Source: Chloroflexota bacterium | GTDB taxonomy: Bacteria; Chloroflexota; Anaerolineae; Epilineales; SHYO01 | Direction of reading: 5' to 3' | NCBI GenBank assembly: GCA_009692745.1 | Contig: SHYO01000006.1 | Span: 1-48,624, forward strand | Length of the DNA stretch: 48,624 nt | Shown: positions 24,027-34,300 of the stretch, in pieces | How positions within the stretch are numbered: the stretch's first letter is position 1 | Layout: each line of letters begins with the position of its first letter | Position numbers and translations under genes: made by a program | Notes under the pieces: generated by a model | Told to the model about the DNA's origin: nothing | The model's database searches: none | The model's input: only the letters and a program-made list of their open reading frames with translations

Positions 24027-27000
24027 GGGATGGACAAAATCGTCACCCGATCTGCGGCGGTCTCTGTGACATACAGCCGGTTATCTTTACCTAAAGACAA
24101 CCCTGTAGGGCGCGCCAGGTTTGTCCACTCTTTGATAGGCGCTGCTTCAGGTTGCGCCGGATCGAGACGAACCACCCGCCCTTTCTCGGTATCGGCCACA
24201 ATCAGTGTCCCATCAGCCATCCAGACCATACCCGGCTTATCCACAGTATTCCCTTTAGAGAAGGGGATCTGCCCGAGCAACCGATCCTGCGCGTCCAAGA
24301 TATAGATAAAACCGGTAGTCGGGTCGGCCACCGCCAACCGTCCATTTCCTTCCTTGCCAGGCTCTACCGCTACACTGGTGGGTTGGGGGAATTTCCCCCC
24401 CCCATTATATCTCCCCAATATCTGGCCATTTTCGGAGAGGTGTACCACCCGGCTACTGCCGGTATCGGCTACATAAATCGTACCGTCGGCAGCCACATAA
24501 AGGCCGCGCGGAGAATAGAAACCCATACCGGAACCCAGGCGGCGCTGAATCCTGCCATTCTGATCAAACCAGACCAATACATCGGGTGCGCCAGCATCTA
24601 ACACCACGAGATCTCCAGCCGGGGTAAATGCCACCGCTGCCGGGTCAACCAGATCCCCCCCCATCACCTTCTGGCGCCTGCCATTGCCATCGAAGACAGC
24701 CACAAACTTAGTGCCGATCTCTATAGCAGCAACCGGAGTCTGCGCTGGTCCTCCGGCAGCTACATCCCGCGGTTGGGCCACACCCCAGATCCCTTTATCG
24801 GTGATTACCACCGGGGGTAAATTTAAGAAACCAGCCGCTGCCTTAGCAGGTGTCTCTTCCTGCCATTCCCCGGCAATATCTCGAAAATAGGAGAGGCCGG
24901 CTTGAGTGATAAAGCGGTACAGATGAGGCCGGCCGGTAGCATCTTTAACCAACCGTTCTTCGGTCCCGGGCCAGCAAGACTCGACCCGGGCACGGATAGG
25001 GTCAACTTCGGGCACATCCCGCGCTACGATAAAGACTGCCGGTTCGCTGGCCGCCTGGCAGAAAGCCGGAACAGCAGCTTGTGGATTGGTGGTGGCAGTA
25101 CCAGGGGTATCTCCCAGCAGTGCAGCTTGCGGCAAGAGGCGCACCAGGCGTTCTAAGGGAATATCGTAAGCCTGGAACATCATGCGGATGAGATCCATAT
25201 TGTAGTCAGGGCGCACCACCAGGTAGATGCGCGGCCCGGAGCCGGAAATATCGCCGGTCAATTGAGCTGTCTGCAACATGAACGCCTGAGGCGGAACCTC
25301 GAGCTTCTGCTGCGACAAATCCACGCTCAACCACACATTGAGAGGTACAATAGCGACCAGAGCCAGCACCGCCAGCGGTAACGCCAGCACCGGCGCCGGG
25401 CGCTGCTCTGCGTCCCTGGCCATTACAGCACCCAGGGTGACAGCCAGTGCCTGCCACAGATAACTAAAGCCTATAGCCGCAAAGAGAGCATAGAGCGGCA
25501 CCAGGGCAAAGGTGCGCGTGTTGCTGGGATAACCATACTGCTGGATGCCGGCTATCAAGACCACCAACACCACCCACATTCCTAATAAAGCTGCCCGCAC
25601 TCGCCATCCCAGGCGCCAGGAGAAGATCAGCCCGGCCAAACCCAATACCATCAGGCTACCGGTCAGCGGATCAGCATGCGGTCCGAAGACGAAATGGGAA
25701 TGACCATCGTTCGTCAGGAAAGAAGTAAACCCGTAGAGCGTGTTATCCCATAATTGGAACAAGATCCCCACTGGCGAATGGGTTACCTCACTGCTCAGGA
25801 AGGTGTGGCGTAATTGACCCTGCCAGGCAGACCGGGTAGAGACCACCGGGATGATCGTCAGGGCTCCCGCTCCCACCACCGCCGTCCAAACAGCCAGGTT
25901 TTGGATCAGGGTAGTCCTGTACCGCGGGAAATAATAGATCAACAACCACACGGCTATGGCCAGACCGTAGAGGCGCCCCACGCCAAAGGTATAGAAGCCC
26001 AGGCCCAGGAAGATACCGGTCAACACAAACCCGGCCAGGCTACGGCGGGCAGCCGCCCAGCTAAAGGCCGCCAAAGCCAGCGCCATGATGATAACCACTT
26101 GGGTATTATTGTAGCCGATCTTGCCGAAGGAGAGCAGGACATGAGCGCAGCCATAGAGACTGACCATCATCAGGCCGCCAACCCGGCCTATGAGATGACG
26201 CGAAAAATAGTAGAACGGCGGAATCGCCAGCACCAGTAAGAAACTATTGCTGACGCGCCAGCCGTAGCTATCGCTGCCGAAGAGCCACATGCTGGCGCCC
26301 TGAAAAGCCGAGGAGAGCACCGGGTGAAAGCCGTCGACACCGGCGCCGGAGAGCAATGGCAAATGTGCCTGTCCCAGCGCAAATTGCCGCCCCAGGTTGT
26401 AAAAAGCATACTCATCCCCAATGATGGACCAATTCCATGCGCGCAGTCCGTAGGTCATGAGCATAAAGCTGCCAAGGGAGATGATGGGAATGGCCAGCCG
26501 CTCCAGGCGCTGCGGCCAGTTCCAATCGCGCCACCCTTGCTCCAAATAGCCAAAAAGCAAGATCAGGGTAGCCAGGATACTGGCGCCGGCCAGCCCGTAG
26601 TGGTCCGAGAAAAAGGCCGCGACTGCCACCAGCATGGCCACGATACCCGCCAGGTATCCGATATCGCGCCGCGCCGGCAACACCTGACTCACCCCCCCGG
26701 CCCGGTCTACCACCAAGGCCAGCAATAGCAAAAAGACCAGCCCACCCAACCAAATCAGCGGCATAACCGGCCGGTCCATGATTGCCTGGTAGACGACATA
26801 CCCCTCGCAGGCCAGGAAAATCAGCAGCACCACGGCTCCTTGCAAGCTAACAAGGCGGCGCAATCCCTGTAGCGATACCGGATCTGCGCTAAACTCGGCC
26901 ACCACCCACGAGAGTGGTGATCCCTGTCGAGAGTACTCGACTTTAGGCCAGGTAAGGCGCCAAACCCACCAACCGAAGAGAAGGCTGGCTAACAGCACTG

Positions 27001-27397
27001 CCACAAATCCCAGGAAGGTGTACGCTGGGTATCTCATCTGGCAAAAGCCCGGCCAAGCACACGCCAAAGGATATAAGGGCGCCAAAAATTGCATATCCCA
27101 ATTCAGCCAGCGCCCTACATTCAGGATGACCTGGGATATAGCCAGGATTCCCAGGCTGGCAAGCAATATCAGGATACCCGCACCGCGCCAGGCTATGATC
27201 CACGCAAAACGCGGGCCGGTTAGTGCTGTACTATGTACAGCGGGCAGCACTGCGGGATTTGGCCTGGCAGGTGATGGATCCGCAGCACTACTGGCCTCAT
27301 CCGCCCCAGTCCCGCTTGATTCCCCGGCTGGGGCCAGCAGAATTTGCCGTCCTTCAAAGGGTTGACCCGCGCCACTTTCTGTTACCGGATGTTCCAT
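24023..27397 (-). CDS. GT39-like membrane glycosyltransferase with NHL beta-propeller tail
   Basis: The 1124-residue protein has two cytoplasmic-side N-terminal helices, then a GT-C core with the acidic motif S-I-I-G-D-E-Y-A-F-Y (about residue 330) and roughly a dozen helices to about residue 690. The C-terminal 330 residues hold NHL repeats (Y-S-P-R-G-L-Y-V-A-A-D-G-T-I-Y-V-A-D-T-G-S-S-R-V-V is one blade, given here residue by residue), enough for most of a propeller and predicted outside. NHL propellers bind proteins or glycans. Its start overlaps the preceding gene by 16 bases, its stop the next by four. One palindromic element (26926-26941) is read V-E-Y-S-R. The linkage to the next gene's NHL domain suggests duplication. 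Confidence 0.83.
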   Translation of the reverse strand: MEHPVTESGAGQPFEGRQILLAPAGESSGTGADEASSAADPSPARPNPAVLPAVHSTALTGPRFAWIIAWRGAGILILLASLGILAISQVILNVGRWLNWDMQFLAPLYPLACAWPGFCQMRYPAYTFLGFVAVLLASLLFGWWVWRLTWPKVEYSRQGSPLSWVVAEFSADPVSLQGLRRLVSLQGAVVLLIFLACEGYVVYQAIMDRPVMPLIWLGGLVFLLLLALVVDRAGGVSQVLPARRDIGYLAGIVAMLVAVAAFFSDHYGLAGASILATLILLFGYLEQGWRDWNWPQRLERLAIPIISLGSFMLMTYGLRAWNWSIIGDEYAFYNLGRQFALGQAHLPLLSGAGVDGFHPVLSSAFQGASMWLFGSDSYGWRVSNSFLLVLAIPPFYYFSRHLIGRVGGLMMVSLYGCAHVLLSFGKIGYNNTQVVIIMALALAAFSWAAARRSLAGFVLTGIFLGLGFYTFGVGRLYGLAIAVWLLIYYFPRYRTTLIQNLAVWTAVVGAGALTIIPVVSTRSAWQGQLRHTFLSSEVTHSPVGILFQLWDNTLYGFTSFLTNDGHSHFVFGPHADPLTGSLMVLGLAGLIFSWRLGWRVRAALLGMWVVLVVLIAGIQQYGYPSNTRTFALVPLYALFAAIGFSYLWQALAVTLGAVMARDAEQRPAPVLALPLAVLALVAIVPLNVWLSVDLSQQKLEVPPQAFMLQTAQLTGDISGSGPRIYLVVRPDYNMDLIRMMFQAYDIPLERLVRLLPQAALLGDTPGTATTNPQAAVPAFCQAASEPAVFIVARDVPEVDPIRARVESCWPGTEERLVKDATGRPHLYRFITQAGLSYFRDIAGEWQEETPAKAAAGFLNLPPVVITDKGIWGVAQPRDVAAGGPAQTPVAAIEIGTKFVAVFDGNGRRQKVMGGDLVDPAAVAFTPAGDLVVLDAGAPDVLVWFDQNGRIQRRLGSGMGFYSPRGLYVAADGTIYVADTGSSRVVHLSENGQILGRYNGGGKFPQPTSVAVEPGKEGNGRLAVADPTTGFIYILDAQDRLLGQIPFSKGNTVDKPGMVWMADGTLIVADTEKGRVVRLDPAQPEAAPIKEWTNLARPTGLSLGKDNRLYVTETAADRVTILSIP
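26926..26941. repeat. palindromic element, copy 6
   Basis: GTCGAGAGTACTCGAC, identical to the copy at 17702 but read in another frame (V-E-Y-S-R). It lies in a short loop after the third N-terminal helix of the 1124-residue protein. Confidence 0.8.
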
Positions 27398-30300
27398 TGT
27401 TCTACTCGTTTATTGAGGGTATCAGCCACCCACAAGCGCCCACCTCCGGGTCCGGAGAAGGTATCGATGCGCAAACCGGTTGGCTTGTTAAACTGACCAT
27501 CGCCGCTACCTCGAGTTCCCACCTGCCCAATCGAGGTGCCGCGCGGGTCATAGATATTCACGATCCCGCTCTCCGGGTCGCTGAGATAAATCGCATTATT
27601 CGGGCCAATGGCAACATGGGCGGCATCAAAGGTATTCGCTTTGGGGATCGGCCACGATTGTAAAACCACATCGCTGGGATCCAGCACCCATAGGATGTTC
27701 TTGCCGGAATCCACCACGTATAATACGCCGCCCTGCGTCACCGCCACCGAAACCGGCTGGTTAAGCTGGCCACCGGCGCGGAATTCGCCCAGCTTCTGTC
27801 CGGTAGGGGCAAGCTTCACCACGCGAGAGCCACCGGTATCGGCAATGTAGAGGTTACCCACCGGATCGGCAAAAATACCGCGTGGACTATAAAGCCCCAC
27901 GTCTCCCCCGATTTTGGCTGCCGGTTTACCATCGGAGGTAAAGATCTGTAGTGGATCCTTAGCCTGGGAATCGAGCACGACAACCTGGCCGCCCGCGCCG
28001 ATCGTCACACCGAAGGGCTGCACAAATTCGCCCTCCAACTGACCTGTCACCGCCCCCTCCGCATTCAGGATTATCACCCGCTTGGCGGCAGTTTCCACCA
28101 CGTAAAGTCGCCCGTCCTTGGCGGCAGCGACATCACGCGGATCGCTCATACCGGCAGCGCCGCCGGTCAATGACCTGGCAAACTCACTTTTGATTGAGCC
28201 TGGGGGGATAAGCCCTGTAAAAAGACCACCTTGGACGACCGGCGGCGGCAGATTCACCGCTTTCCGGGGCGGAGGATATGCCCCTTGCGGCGGATAGATG
28301 CGCTCTGTGGGTAAAGTCTGCCGCCCGCCACTGGGCGGTGTCCAGTAAACATTGATGTACGTATAGGCCGTCTCGTCGGTATAACGCACACGAATCTTGT
28401 GAATCCCCTGCGTCAGGTTGATCGTTCCATCGCGGTATTGGCCGGTAGGCCCATCATTTGTCACCACTTGGGTATCATCGATCCACAGCCACGAATGGTC
28501 TATGGATTCGGTGCCGAAGCGATATGTCCCATCGAAGGGGATATCGATAGCGCCGCTCCACTCTACGCTATACGGTCGGGGTAAAGGTAATATATGGAAC
28601 CGTAGCGCCATACTGGGATCAACCTGTTCAAAAGCCGGCTGGCCTGACCAGTTTACGTTGGGGTAATACTTCCCCAACAGCCCATGATTATCTACGGGAG
28701 GACTGGTATAGAGCGCGGTTGCGGGAATCGGCTGGGCCGGCGCCGTCAGAACGGAGCCTTCTCCTTCCCACGAGAGGCGCAAGGGACCCGCCGCGCCTTT
28801 AGCCCGCAAGCGCAACGCATGGTTGCCCTTCGCCAGAATAACCTGCGCCTGCAGCGGAGCCGTCGCCGCTCCAGACGCAGGTACATCGATGACTTTGACC
28901 TCATCGATGTACAATTCGGCCTGGGCTGGAGCCTGGAGCTGTAACCGATATGGGCCATATTTATTAATCCGCAGCGTTCCGTTGAATTCGGCAGTGAAGG
29001 GCAACGGCAGCGGCGGGCTGCTCCAATCCAGGTCGATAGTAGCCTCGCGCGTAGTCTGGGCAGGAGCATCAGTGCTGCCGGCGGGGGGGTAGCTATCCCC
29101 CACCCGGTACTCGGCCACGACACCCTGAATACCGCTAATATCCGCAGGCGACAGCTCTGCGATAAAAAGGTTCGGCGGGCCGCCGAAGGGCGCCGTCAGG
29201 CGTTGGAATTTCCCACCGGGATAGAGGCGCTGTAGCTCATCAAAGACCGGAGTTTCATGCTCCGGTTCCAGCATCAGCACCACGCCCTTAGGTCCGGCGC
29301 GATCGATAGGCAGGGTACTGGTAGTATTCCACTGCTCTTGATTGCCGATACCTGGTGCCAGGAAACGGGTGGCAGGGTGGCCAAAATAGAAGCCGGTGAT
29401 CAGAAAGCGGTAACCATTGCCGTAGCGGTTCAGCGCCAGGGCGATTTCCGTTTCAGGCGTAGAATGCGCGTTCCAGCTACTAAAATCTGTCGCCTGCCGC
29501 CGGAAATATTTATCTACGTTGTTATAGCCTGCCAGCACAACCGGGATCACCATCACTAATCCCATACCATAACGCCAGGAGAAGCTGTGGCCCAGCGATT
29601 CCCCCTCGCGCCATAAAATGGCGATGGGTATAGCGGCCAACAGGCAGGTAGCAATCACCTCGTCCAGGGTCCGTAAGCCTTGGGGCGCTTCGAAAGGCAC
29701 GGAGAAGACACCTCCGGCCAACATCACTACCGCCCACGATATTATAAAAGCATAGCGCCGGTCCCGCATATTCCATAAGCTGTAAACCACGCCAACCACG
29801 AACAAGCCGGCCATAATCGGATCCAGCATCGGCGTATTGGGCAGGTTGTGGCGGCCGTTGGGATCACCCTGCAGTGTAAACATGCCCAGGTGCTTTTCGA
29901 CATTGTCAATCAGCGGCTGATAGTTACCGGCTTCAGCGGTCCACTTGAAGACTGATGTTTGCTCCAGCCGGTTAAAAAATTCGTTAGGGCGGGTCACGGC
30001 AAACTGCGCTAAGGGCGCCACGGCCAACAGCAGACCGGCGGCAAAAACCAGGCCGCCGCGCCAGCGCCGCAAAAGCCACATCGGCCCACGCTGGATAATC
30101 TGATGCAAAAGAAATAAGATGATGACAAAAGGCAACAAACGTGAGGTATAGTAGAAGTTTACCGATAGGCCTAGAGAGATACCTGCCAACGCATAATCGC
30201 GCAAGCGCCCTGTGCGCAACGCACGGAAGAGCAGCGCCATCGTCAAAACATTCCACAAGGGGGACCAGATGGCGTTAAAGGCCAGGCGGCTAAAAGTGAT

Positions 30301-31290
30301 ATGCCAGGAAGAGATTGCCAGGAAAAAAGCGGCCAATAATCCAAAGCGGCGACCGAACAACTCTTTTCCCAGGAAATACATCGCCGGCACCGTGGCGGCA
30401 CCCGCCAGGGCGGCGACCAGCCGCACCGACCAGGTAGTATCGCCGAATAACTTTAGCATCAAAGCTGTAGGATAGAGAAACAACGTCGGTTGCTGGGTTA
30501 ACTGCGCCAGGTAAACCGGCCGGAAGCCAGGATCCCCCAGCATCTGCAGCGCCACCAGGGCATTCTGGGCTTCATCAAACCAGGTGCCGAAGGGGAGACT
30601 ATCCAGGTGGTAAAGGCGGAGCACCAGACCCAGCAGCGTTAATCCCCACACGACATAGTCAGGGTGGATCTCGATCCCGGCTAAAGTCAGCTTGCTGAGA
30701 GTACTCAGCTTCGTGAATCTGTACCAGGAACCCGATGTAGCTTTATCAGTAACCGGATCTGTCCCTGGCTCAGATGGTACAATAGTATCTATCTGCCCTT
30801 TAGCGGGTCGCAGCAAAGGCAGCTTGAGCCCATCCGGGCGGGCAGGAACATCCAGCAAGCCGGCTCCTGCCACCACCACCAGCAGTGAGAGCGCCCAACA
30901 AATCCATCCCAGGTTGGGATTATCCCGCGGACCAAAGAAGATCAGACCCAGGGTGCTGATTACCACAGCAGCCAACAGCGTCACCTGGGCTGGCGCCGTC
31001 AGAACGGAGGCCCAACCCACCGGCGTCGCCGGCGCTGCATCTTCAGCCAGCGGCGGGGTCAGATAAGGACGGCGGGACAGGTAGATAAACGCCAATCCAC
31101 CCGCCAGATACAGTAGCAAGGAAGGCAATATCCGGCTGGGTGTAATCTGCCGCTGTCCCCACCACACCACGCCCAACGCCAGCCAGGCGACCAGCCAAGG
31201 CCCCAGAGTACGGCGCGGGCGCAATAAGGAAGGCGGAGTACTGGGATGGAGAGGCTGGGGTGAGGTCTGTAAGGTTTGTGTTTGTGCCAT
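27382..31290 (-). CDS. GT39-like membrane glycosyltransferase with PA14 and NHL domains
   Basis: The 1302-residue protein combines the two extra domains of its neighbours. The GT-C membrane core (to about residue 600) carries the acidic motif G-T-W-F-D-E-A-Q-N (about 240). A beta-rich region follows (L-Y-I-D-E-V-K-V-I-D-V), then a PA14 module (G-L-L-G-K-Y-Y-P-N-V-N-W, F-D-G-T-Y-R-F-G-T, S-W-L-W-I-D-D-T-Q-V-V), and a final NHL propeller of about 260 residues (S-P-R-G-I-F-A-D-P-V-G-N-L-Y-I-A-D-T-G is one blade). It likely acts at the outer face in surface polysaccharide or glycoprotein assembly. It lies 10 bases after the YYY-fusion gene. One palindromic element is read K-L-S-T-L-S. Confidence 0.83.
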   Translation of the reverse strand: MAQTQTLQTSPQPLHPSTPPSLLRPRRTLGPWLVAWLALGVVWWGQRQITPSRILPSLLLYLAGGLAFIYLSRRPYLTPPLAEDAAPATPVGWASVLTAPAQVTLLAAVVISTLGLIFFGPRDNPNLGWICWALSLLVVVAGAGLLDVPARPDGLKLPLLRPAKGQIDTIVPSEPGTDPVTDKATSGSWYRFTKLSTLSKLTLAGIEIHPDYVVWGLTLLGLVLRLYHLDSLPFGTWFDEAQNALVALQMLGDPGFRPVYLAQLTQQPTLFLYPTALMLKLFGDTTWSVRLVAALAGAATVPAMYFLGKELFGRRFGLLAAFFLAISSWHITFSRLAFNAIWSPLWNVLTMALLFRALRTGRLRDYALAGISLGLSVNFYYTSRLLPFVIILFLLHQIIQRGPMWLLRRWRGGLVFAAGLLLAVAPLAQFAVTRPNEFFNRLEQTSVFKWTAEAGNYQPLIDNVEKHLGMFTLQGDPNGRHNLPNTPMLDPIMAGLFVVGVVYSLWNMRDRRYAFIISWAVVMLAGGVFSVPFEAPQGLRTLDEVIATCLLAAIPIAILWREGESLGHSFSWRYGMGLVMVIPVVLAGYNNVDKYFRRQATDFSSWNAHSTPETEIALALNRYGNGYRFLITGFYFGHPATRFLAPGIGNQEQWNTTSTLPIDRAGPKGVVLMLEPEHETPVFDELQRLYPGGKFQRLTAPFGGPPNLFIAELSPADISGIQGVVAEYRVGDSYPPAGSTDAPAQTTREATIDLDWSSPPLPLPFTAEFNGTLRINKYGPYRLQLQAPAQAELYIDEVKVIDVPASGAATAPLQAQVILAKGNHALRLRAKGAAGPLRLSWEGEGSVLTAPAQPIPATALYTSPPVDNHGLLGKYYPNVNWSGQPAFEQVDPSMALRFHILPLPRPYSVEWSGAIDIPFDGTYRFGTESIDHSWLWIDDTQVVTNDGPTGQYRDGTINLTQGIHKIRVRYTDETAYTYINVYWTPPSGGRQTLPTERIYPPQGAYPPPRKAVNLPPPVVQGGLFTGLIPPGSIKSEFARSLTGGAAGMSDPRDVAAAKDGRLYVVETAAKRVIILNAEGAVTGQLEGEFVQPFGVTIGAGGQVVVLDSQAKDPLQIFTSDGKPAAKIGGDVGLYSPRGIFADPVGNLYIADTGGSRVVKLAPTGQKLGEFRAGGQLNQPVSVAVTQGGVLYVVDSGKNILWVLDPSDVVLQSWPIPKANTFDAAHVAIGPNNAIYLSDPESGIVNIYDPRGTSIGQVGTRGSGDGQFNKPTGLRIDTFSGPGGGRLWVADTLNKRVEQWNIR
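28733..28756. repeat. 24-bp repeat, copy A
   Basis: CTGGGC then C then GGCGCCGTCAGAACGGAG; a second copy at 30986-31009 differs at one base. Both are read on the minus strand as S-V-L-T-A-P-A-Q, in the outer beta-rich region here and after the second hydrophobic segment in copy B. The core CCGTCAGAACGG has 4-bp inverted arms. Confidence 0.6.
30694..30709. repeat. palindromic element, copy 7
   Basis: GCTGAGAGTACTCAGC, consensus form, read K-L-S-T-L-S in a hydrophilic loop of the 1302-residue protein just before a membrane helix. Confidence 0.85.
30986..31009. repeat. 24-bp repeat, copy B
   Basis: Second copy of the sequence at 28733-28756, 23 of 24 bases identical and in the same reading frame of the same gene (S-V-L-T-A-P-A-Q). 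The two surrounding protein regions are otherwise unrelated. Confidence 0.6.
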
Positions 31291-31300
31291 AGAATTTAGA

Positions 31301-34300
31301 TTAACGTCCTGGCTGAGTACTCTCAGCGTGTGCCAGGGCCTGTGGTGGGCCCAGGGTTATCACTTTAGGGGCTGCATCCAGGATCCGGTAAATCCGTACC
31401 TTGGGGTTTTGGAAGACAATTTCCAAAATCCCTTGGTTCGCCATTTGCTCAAATTTAGCAATACCGCCCTGGCTATAAACCTGTTTTTCCAACTGGCCGA
31501 TGTAGATATAGGTGATATCCAACTGGCGCGCCAGTTGCAGCGCCTGGTTCGGATCGGGACTCTCGAAAAATTGGCGCGCCAGGCCATCCCGTTGCCCAAC
31601 CTGCCAACCGTAACGCTGCTCCCCCTGGTGGGCGCCCAACAAAGTGGGTAGCCCCGTCATACTGGCGACACGCATGCCCCCCTCCCGGTAATAGGGCAGA
31701 ACAGCTTCGGCAATTACCGGCGTGCCCTTAACATTATGCAACAGCCACTGGATAGCTTCATAATCATAGCGCAATTCTATAGGATGGTTTTGGTCCGGCC
31801 AGGTATAAACCCCCACGGTCATGAAATCCATCCCGTCGAGCGTGCCAATCGCCGGCCGGGCGCCGGGGAAGCGATCGTTTACCCGGACCACGGTACCTCG
31901 GATTACATAGATGGAAGCGGATATAATCAATACGACGGCAGCCCCGAGCCAGGCATACCGTACTATGGCAGCCGCTGCCAGTTGTACCTGGCCCGACTTC
32001 CTGCTGAGAGGGTACTCAGCTTGGTCATCAATTGCAGCAGATGCCGGTGTGGCTGCAGTTATATCTTTAGGCCATGCCACGTAGGCCAGCCACCCGGCCG
32101 CGCTGATACCCAAGAACACCCAGGCCTGGATAAAAAATTTAAACAGGGTGTTCATGCGGTAACTATCGCCCCCGCCCAGGAAGTCACGCAAGTAGATCAC
32201 CTGCGTACCGGCCAGAATCCCCAGGCCCACTAACGTGAGCAAGTTCAGGAAGAGGAGCTCCGGTTCCAGGTTCGGCCGGAAGAAGAGCAGCGCGGTTAGC
32301 AGCAGTAAAGGTAGCACTACCGCCAGTACCTGGTTGCCGGAGATGAACAGAGCCAGCGGCACTAACACTCCAGCAATCAGCAGTAGCAGGCGGCCGGCCA
32401 GGTATAGACCGTTACCGGGCGTTACCAAAGCTGCGTGTATATCCAGAAAATGGGGCAGCACAATGCTATTGCGCAATAACAGTCCCAGATAGCGTAAAGG
32501 CGCGGGTGCATCCCGCCGGCTACGCACAATGGCCATGACCAGACCTGATAGCACCAAAAATAGATAGACACCCCAAATAATCACATAGTCTGACAGCGCA
32601 TCCTTGGTATGGATGACGCCCAACCCCACATCCAGAGCTTGATAATTGCGGAAGAAAGGCAAGAATAACACCAGGGCCAACGCCGGTATAGGCAGCACCA
32701 GCAGCAAGGATAACAGGTTGAAGCGTCGCTGCCGGAAGATCAAAACCATCTGGATGGCTACCGATAAGACCACCACGCCGGCATAGGCCGGCAAATCCCA
32801 GGTGTTGGTGACGGCAATTGTCCCCAGAATCACAGCCATGACGAAGAAGCCCAAGATAAAGAAGGGGGATAATATCACCGTCAAGTTCCCGGCAAAAAAA
32901 CCCAGACCGGATTCCGGCCACCATTGGTTTTCCGAGGAATTTTGACGCAGCCGGTCTACCCGTCGCCCATCCAGTATCAGGTTTAAGGCCAGCACCAAGA
33001 GCGAAAGCGTCACCGGAATATTCATCATATGGGGATGCAGATCGGCAAACAGAAAGCTGAAAAAGGGGAACTCGTTAATGGTCGACGGGATAATGCGGCT
33101 GCTGCGCCAGTAATCGAGCGGCGCGAGTTGCGCCTGGCCGCTGAGGATTTTCACCAATCCCGAAATAAACACGGGCAGCGCCCCCAATCCACTGGCCTCC
33201 GGCTGGCCCGCGGCGGCAGCCAGCCCCGTCAGTGTCTGTTGCATACCGTCGAGATTTGTGACCACAGCCACGAAAGCCGCCGCCAGTAAGCCCAAAATTA
33301 TGCGGCGCCGGCTGAGAATACTCAGCTTGCTGCTGCGGACCAGATTTGTCCCTACTGTCCAGGCATTCACGATCGTCAGGCCAAAGAGCATGGGAATCGC
33401 CAGGTTAAAAGCCACCGACGGCATCAAGCCGGTCATCTTGATCAAGACACTAATCAGATACATGCCGTAGTAATAATAATTGATATAACCGCCGGCAAAA
33501 TAGGGATCATAGGGCGGGAAATAAGGGGTGCGCACGGTGGCATTTAAGAAGGCAAATTCCATGAACTTTTCGCCACCGAGCCAGGGTTGCCATAGATCAG
33601 GATTCAACAGCCGGATGAAGACGAAAAACAGGAAGGCCAGGCCGAAAAGCGCTTCGCCCAAGGCGATCAGCCGCACCTGCTCGCGCCAGAAGGCCACCAT
33701 CTCGCTGCGTTGCCGGTTAAAGAGCCACAGCGAAAGTCCCGCCAACAGAATCATAGCACCAATAATGGTAAAAAGATTGTTGGCTAACAGGTGCAGGCTG
33801 CCCACCAGCCACACAAAATAGGCTACCAGCAACCAGCCGACCGTCTTGGACAACAGCCAACCCCGGTCCCACAAGTTGCGGCAAACCACATAGCAAACCG
33901 GCAAGGCCAGCACACCCAACACCTGCAGCGCCAACCACCAGACAATCACCGCCAGCCAGGGAATATTGGTCGCCAGGCTGTTCCAGCCCCAGCCGGTCAC
34001 CACAGGCAAGGTATCCACCGGCTGGTTCAGCATCAGAGACTTACCACTTTGGACCGCGCCCGGCACATCCGCCGGCCCCTGAGTATACTCAGTATGCGTC
34101 CCGTTCCCCGAGGCGCGGTTCAAGGCGTCCTGAAAGATGCCCCGGAATTCCGTATCGCTCAAAGTGCGACTCTTCTTGAAGATCATCACCCGCGGATGGT
34201 CGTAGACGGTGAAGCTCTCATCGGCGCGGTCGTCCACAAACTCAAAGGGCCCAAGGTGTGGCCGGCTCGTGAAATCGGCCACCTGGGTGAATCCCAAATC

